From NCBI GenBank assembly GCA_030150315.1, contig JASLGB010000088.1, forward strand, positions 1 through 8,637: a DNA stretch of 8,637 nucleotides, written 5' to 3'. The notes beneath the pieces are model-generated. The model saw nothing but the letters and a program-made list of their open reading frames with translations, made no database searches and was not told where the DNA came from. The translations under genes were made by a program, and so were the position numbers. This document shows, piece by piece, positions 5,389 to 8,637 of the stretch. Position 1 is the stretch's first letter; every line of letters begins with the position of its first letter. Origin of the DNA: Dokdonella sp. (GTDB lineage Bacteria; Pseudomonadota; Gammaproteobacteria; Xanthomonadales; Rhodanobacteraceae).

Positions 5389-8300
5389 GCGACCTCTTGA
5401 ATCCCGAGCTGCCGGCGCCGGAGCCGGCGCGTGTGCCCATTACCGCCGCGTGGTCACGCGACGAGAACGACGCGATTGAAGAGCTGCTGGCGCAGGCCAG
5501 CCTGCCGCCGGACGAACGCGAGCAGGTGCTGGAACGCGCCGCCGATCTGGTCGGCCGCGTGCGCCGCAAAGCGGGAGATCAGAGCGCGGTCGAGTCCTTC
5601 ATGCGCCAGTACGACCTGTCCAGCGAGGAAGGCGTGCTGCTGATGTGCGTGGCCGAGGCGCTGCTGCGCATCCCGGACAAGCTCACCGCCGACAAGCTGA
5701 TCCGCGACAAGCTGGGCGAGGCGAACTGGAAAAAGCACCTCGGCAGCAGCGAGTCGATGTTCGTCAACGCCTCGACCTGGGGTCTGATGCTTACCGGACG
5801 CCTGGTCAACCTCGCCGAAGACACGCGGCGCGACTTCACCGGCGCGCTCAAGCGCCTGGTCGGCCGCGCCGGCGAACCGGTGATCCGTCTCGCGGTGCGT
5901 CAGGCGATGCGCATCATGGGCCACCAATTCGTGATGGGCCGCACCATCGACGAAGCACTGGATCGCTCCGCCGAAAAGGAAAATGCGGCATATCGTTATT
6001 CCTACGACATGCTTGGCGAAGCCGCGCTGACGCAGCCCGACGCCGAGCGTTACCACAAGGCGTACAAGGACGCGATCGGCGCGCTCGGCAAGCGCGGCCC
6101 GTTTAAGAGCGTGCTGGATGCGCCGTCGATCTCGGTCAAGCTGTCGGCGCTGCATCCGCGCTACGAGGTCGCCAAGCGCGCGCGCGTGATGGCCGAACTC
6201 ACGCCCAAGGTGCTGGAACTGGCACAGCTGGCCATGCGCAACGGCATCGGCATGACCGTCGACGCCGAGGAGTCCGATCGCCTCGAACTGTCGCTCGACG
6301 TGATCGGCGACGTGTTCGCGCATCCGTCGCTGGAAGGCTGGAACGGTTTCGGTCTCGCAGTGCAGGCCTACCAGAAGCGCTGTCCTTTCGTCATCGACTG
6401 GCTCGCCGAAACCGCGCGCAAGGCCGGTCGCCGCTGGTGCGTGCGACTGGTCAAGGGCGCGTACTGGGATTCGGAAATCAAGCGCGCGCAGGAGCTGGGC
6501 CTTTCCGGCTATCCGGTCTACACGCGCAAGCCGAATACGGACGTGTCCTACCTCGCCTGCGCCAAGCGCATGTTCGAGGCCGGCAGCGAGGCGATCTATC
6601 CGCAGTTCGCCACGCACAATGCGCACACCATCGCCGCCATCCACCACCACGCCAAGGGCAGGCCGTTCGAGTACCAGCGCCTGCACGGCATGGGCGCGGA
6701 CCTCTACAACGAAGTGATCGGCGCCAACCACCTCGGCGTTCCCTGCCGCGTCTACGCGCCGGTCGGCTCGCATGAGGACCTGCTGCCCTATCTCGTGCGC
6801 CGCCTGCTCGAGAACGGCGCCAACACCTCCTTCGTGAACCGTGTCGTCGACGAAGACGTGTCGATCCGCGACCTCGTCGCCGATCCCTGCGAGACGGTTC
6901 GCGCCTTCACCTCCAAACCGCATCCGCGCATTCCGCTGCCGGTCGGCCTGTACGGCCACGACAGCAAGCACGCGCAGGATTCGAACTCCGCATCCAGGAA
7001 GAACTCCATGGGCGTCAATCTCGCCAACGACAACGAACTCCAGGCCCTCGCCGAATCCGTCAACGCCGCCAAGGGCCCGTGGACGGCCGCACCGCTGGTG
7101 CCCGGCGCCTCCACCGACGAAGCACCGCGCGACGTGACCAACCCGAACGATCGCCGCGACGTCGTCGGCCAGAGCCGCAACGCCGACACCGCCACGATCG
7201 AGAAGGCCCTGGCCAATGCCGTCGCCGCTCAGGAATCGTGGGACCTGATGCCCGCCGCGAGCCGTGCGGCGATCCTCGAGCACACCGCTGACCTGCTGGA
7301 AGCACGCCGCGGCGAATTCATCGCGCTGTGCGTGCGTGAAGCGGGCAAGACTATTCCCGCGGCCATTTCCGAAGTGCGCGAAGCGGTCGACATGTGCCGC
7401 TACTACGCGGCGATGGCGCGCAGGCTGTTCGGCGCACCGGAAGCCCTGCCCGGCCCGACCGGCGAGTCGAACCAGCTGTTCCTGCGTGGCCGCGGCGTGT
7501 TCGTCTGCATCAGCCCGTGGAACTTCCCGCTGGCCATCTTCATGGGCCAGGTCGCCGCCGGCCTCGCCGCCGGCAATGCCGTCATCGCCAAGCCGGCGGA
7601 CCAGACCACCCTGGTCGGCTACGCTGCGGTCAAGCTGCTGCACGAGGCCGGCGTGCCCGAGGCCGTGCTGCAGTACGTTCCGGCCAAGGGTTCGACCATC
7701 GGCAACACGTTGCTGACACGACCGGAAATCGCCGGCGTGTGCTTCACCGGCTCGACCGAAACGGCATGGACGATCAATCGCACGCTGGCCGCGCGCAACG
7801 CGCCGATCGCCGCACTGATCGCCGAGACCGGCGGCCAGAACGCGATGATCGCCGACTCCTCGGCGCTGCCCGAACAGCTGGTCAAGGACGTGGTCGCGTC
7901 GGCATTCGACTCCGCCGGCCAGCGCTGCTCCGCCGCGCGCGTTCTGTTCGTGCAGGAAGACATCGCCGACAAGGTCGTGAAGATGCTGGCCGGCGCGATG
8001 GACGAACTGGTCGTCGGCGATCCGTCGAAGCTGTCCACCGACGTCGGCCCGGTCATCGACGAACCGTCGAAGAAGGTGCTGGTCGAGCACGCCGAGCGTA
8101 TGGACAAGGAAGCGAAGAAGATCGCGCAGGTGAAGCTGGCCGACGAAGCCGCGCACGGCACCTTCTTCGCGCCGCGCGCCTACGAACTGCCCTCGCTGTC
8201 GCTGCTGACCAAGGAAGTGTTCGGCCCGGTCCTGCACGTGATCCGCTGGAAGGGCAGCGAGCTGGACCAGGTCATCGACGCGATCAACGCGACCGGCTTC

Positions 8301-8564
8301 GGCCTGACGCTGGGCATCCACAGCCGCATCGACGACACCATCGAGCACATCTCGCGCCGTGCCAAGGTCGGCAACTGCTACGTCAACCGCAACCAGATCG
8401 GCGCGGTCGTCGGCGTGCAACCGTTCGGCGGCGAAGGCCTCAGCGGCACCGGCCCCAAGGCCGGCGGCCCGCATTACCTGGCGCGTTTCGCCACCGAGCG
8501 CACGCTGACGGTCAACACCACCGCCGCCGGCGGCAACGCCTCGCTGCTGACGCTGGGCGAGTAA
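5385..8564 (+). CDS. putA: bifunctional proline dehydrogenase / L-glutamate-gamma-semialdehyde (P5C) dehydrogenase
   Basis: PutA oxidises proline to pyrroline-5-carboxylate with FAD, passing electrons to the membrane quinone pool, then oxidises the semialdehyde to glutamate with NAD+. The roughly 1059 residues comprise an N-terminal helical arm (about 1-130) and a proline dehydrogenase barrel (about 170-500). The barrel has TVDAEESDR with Asp293, VRLVKGAYWDSE at 353-364, RLHGMG at 432-437, Tyr457, and Arg472-Arg473, which bind the proline carboxylate in E. coli PutA. A linker follows, then an aldehyde dehydrogenase domain (about 560-1040) with FTGST at 787-791, general base Glu814 in AETGG and nucleophile Cys848 in GQRCSAAR. 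There is no N-terminal ribbon-helix-helix DNA-binding domain and no extra C-terminal domain, so it matches the minimal, non-autoregulating PutA class. No in-frame ATG lies near the N-terminus; TTG at 5385 is inferred, with only weak purine-rich sequence upstream. GTG at 5431 is an alternative. Confidence 0.96.
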   Translation: MSDLLNPELPAPEPARVPITAAWSRDENDAIEELLAQASLPPDEREQVLERAADLVGRVRRKAGDQSAVESFMRQYDLSSEEGVLLMCVAEALLRIPDKLTADKLIRDKLGEANWKKHLGSSESMFVNASTWGLMLTGRLVNLAEDTRRDFTGALKRLVGRAGEPVIRLAVRQAMRIMGHQFVMGRTIDEALDRSAEKENAAYRYSYDMLGEAALTQPDAERYHKAYKDAIGALGKRGPFKSVLDAPSISVKLSALHPRYEVAKRARVMAELTPKVLELAQLAMRNGIGMTVDAEESDRLELSLDVIGDVFAHPSLEGWNGFGLAVQAYQKRCPFVIDWLAETARKAGRRWCVRLVKGAYWDSEIKRAQELGLSGYPVYTRKPNTDVSYLACAKRMFEAGSEAIYPQFATHNAHTIAAIHHHAKGRPFEYQRLHGMGADLYNEVIGANHLGVPCRVYAPVGSHEDLLPYLVRRLLENGANTSFVNRVVDEDVSIRDLVADPCETVRAFTSKPHPRIPLPVGLYGHDSKHAQDSNSASRKNSMGVNLANDNELQALAESVNAAKGPWTAAPLVPGASTDEAPRDVTNPNDRRDVVGQSRNADTATIEKALANAVAAQESWDLMPAASRAAILEHTADLLEARRGEFIALCVREAGKTIPAAISEVREAVDMCRYYAAMARRLFGAPEALPGPTGESNQLFLRGRGVFVCISPWNFPLAIFMGQVAAGLAAGNAVIAKPADQTTLVGYAAVKLLHEAGVPEAVLQYVPAKGSTIGNTLLTRPEIAGVCFTGSTETAWTINRTLAARNAPIAALIAETGGQNAMIADSSALPEQLVKDVVASAFDSAGQRCSAARVLFVQEDIADKVVKMLAGAMDELVVGDPSKLSTDVGPVIDEPSKKVLVEHAERMDKEAKKIAQVKLADEAAHGTFFAPRAYELPSLSLLTKEVFGPVLHVIRWKGSELDQVIDAINATGFGLTLGIHSRIDDTIEHISRRAKVGNCYVNRNQIGAVVGVQPFGGEGLSGTGPKAGGPHYLARFATERTLTVNTTAAGGNASLLTLGE

Positions 8565-8571
8565 GTCCCTG

Positions 8572-8605
8572 CGCCGGAATCCGCCCACGGGGGCGGGTTC
8601 CGGCG
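8572..8605 (+). terminator. terminator-like hairpin after putA
   Basis: Arms 8572-8586 and 8591-8605 form a 15-bp stem with one G-U wobble and a 4-base ACGG loop, beginning seven bases after the putA stop. There is no U-tract downstream, as with the hairpin after coxC; stem-only terminators seem to be the local style. No gene is recognisable in the remaining 32 bases to the window end. Confidence 0.6.
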
Positions 8606-8637
8606 TGCTCCGTCAGGGCCGCTCGAATCCATTGCGG

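Noticed and set aside
5454..8588. Very long minus-strand open frame (over 1000 codons) antisense to putA
   Set aside because: It mirrors putA codon structure in GC-rich DNA, where stop codons are rare in antisense frames. The translation is low-complexity, rich in Arg, Gly, Val, His and Asp, with no recognisable domain. The plus-strand frame has full PutA motifs.
1..8637. Mobile elements, CRISPR arrays, phage genes, tRNA/rRNA genes or a novel defence system
   Set aside because: I found no transposase-like protein, regularly spaced repeat, integrase or RNA gene. All coding sequence is accounted for by oxidase and proline catabolism genes.

Overview
The window is a GC-rich chromosomal segment from a gammaproteobacterium. 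Gene order and protein style suggest a Xanthomonadales/Lysobacter-like organism; this is inferred from remembered family features, not from a search. It is core respiratory and amino-acid metabolism DNA. I see no insertion sequences, phage genes, CRISPR arrays, tRNAs or rRNAs, and no convincing sign of an undescribed biological system.

Left part (1-5104), almost all on the minus strand: an aa3-type cytochrome c oxidase locus. Read in the direction of transcription it runs coxB (subunit II, CuA), coxA (subunit I, heme a / heme a3-CuB), ctaG/cox11 (copper delivery to CuB) and coxC (subunit III). A strong 15-bp hairpin follows coxC. Next comes a small two-helix DUF2909 membrane protein on the plus strand, facing coxC. 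Divergent from it is a SURF1 assembly factor, cut off by the left edge of the window. Together these genes encode the catalytic core of the terminal oxidase plus two of its maturation factors; further maturation genes probably lie to the left.

Middle (5105-5384): a 280-bp divergent control region. It holds a good sigma70-like promoter for coxB (TTGCCG-N18-TATGAT, minus strand) and a weaker one for putA (TTGGCT-N18-TACACT, plus strand). It also holds a small hairpin in the coxB leader and a 24-codon ORF whose stop overlaps the inferred putA TTG start.

Right part (5385-8564), plus strand: putA, a bifunctional proline dehydrogenase / pyrroline-5-carboxylate dehydrogenase of about 1059 residues. 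It lacks the N-terminal ribbon-helix-helix DNA-binding domain and the extra C-terminal domain of the E. coli-type enzyme. A strong inverted repeat follows its stop. PutA feeds electrons from proline into the quinone pool, and the cox genes encode the oxidase end of the aerobic chain, so the neighbourhood is metabolically coherent, though shared regulation is not shown.

The features most worth a second look are modest: the DUF2909 gene of unknown role, the putA start and its overlapping short ORF, a possible lipobox in CoxB, and a Gln in CoxA where bovine subunit I has a Mg-site His. No stretch longer than 300 bases lacks a gene; the two larger gaps (680-881 and 5105-5384) are described below.
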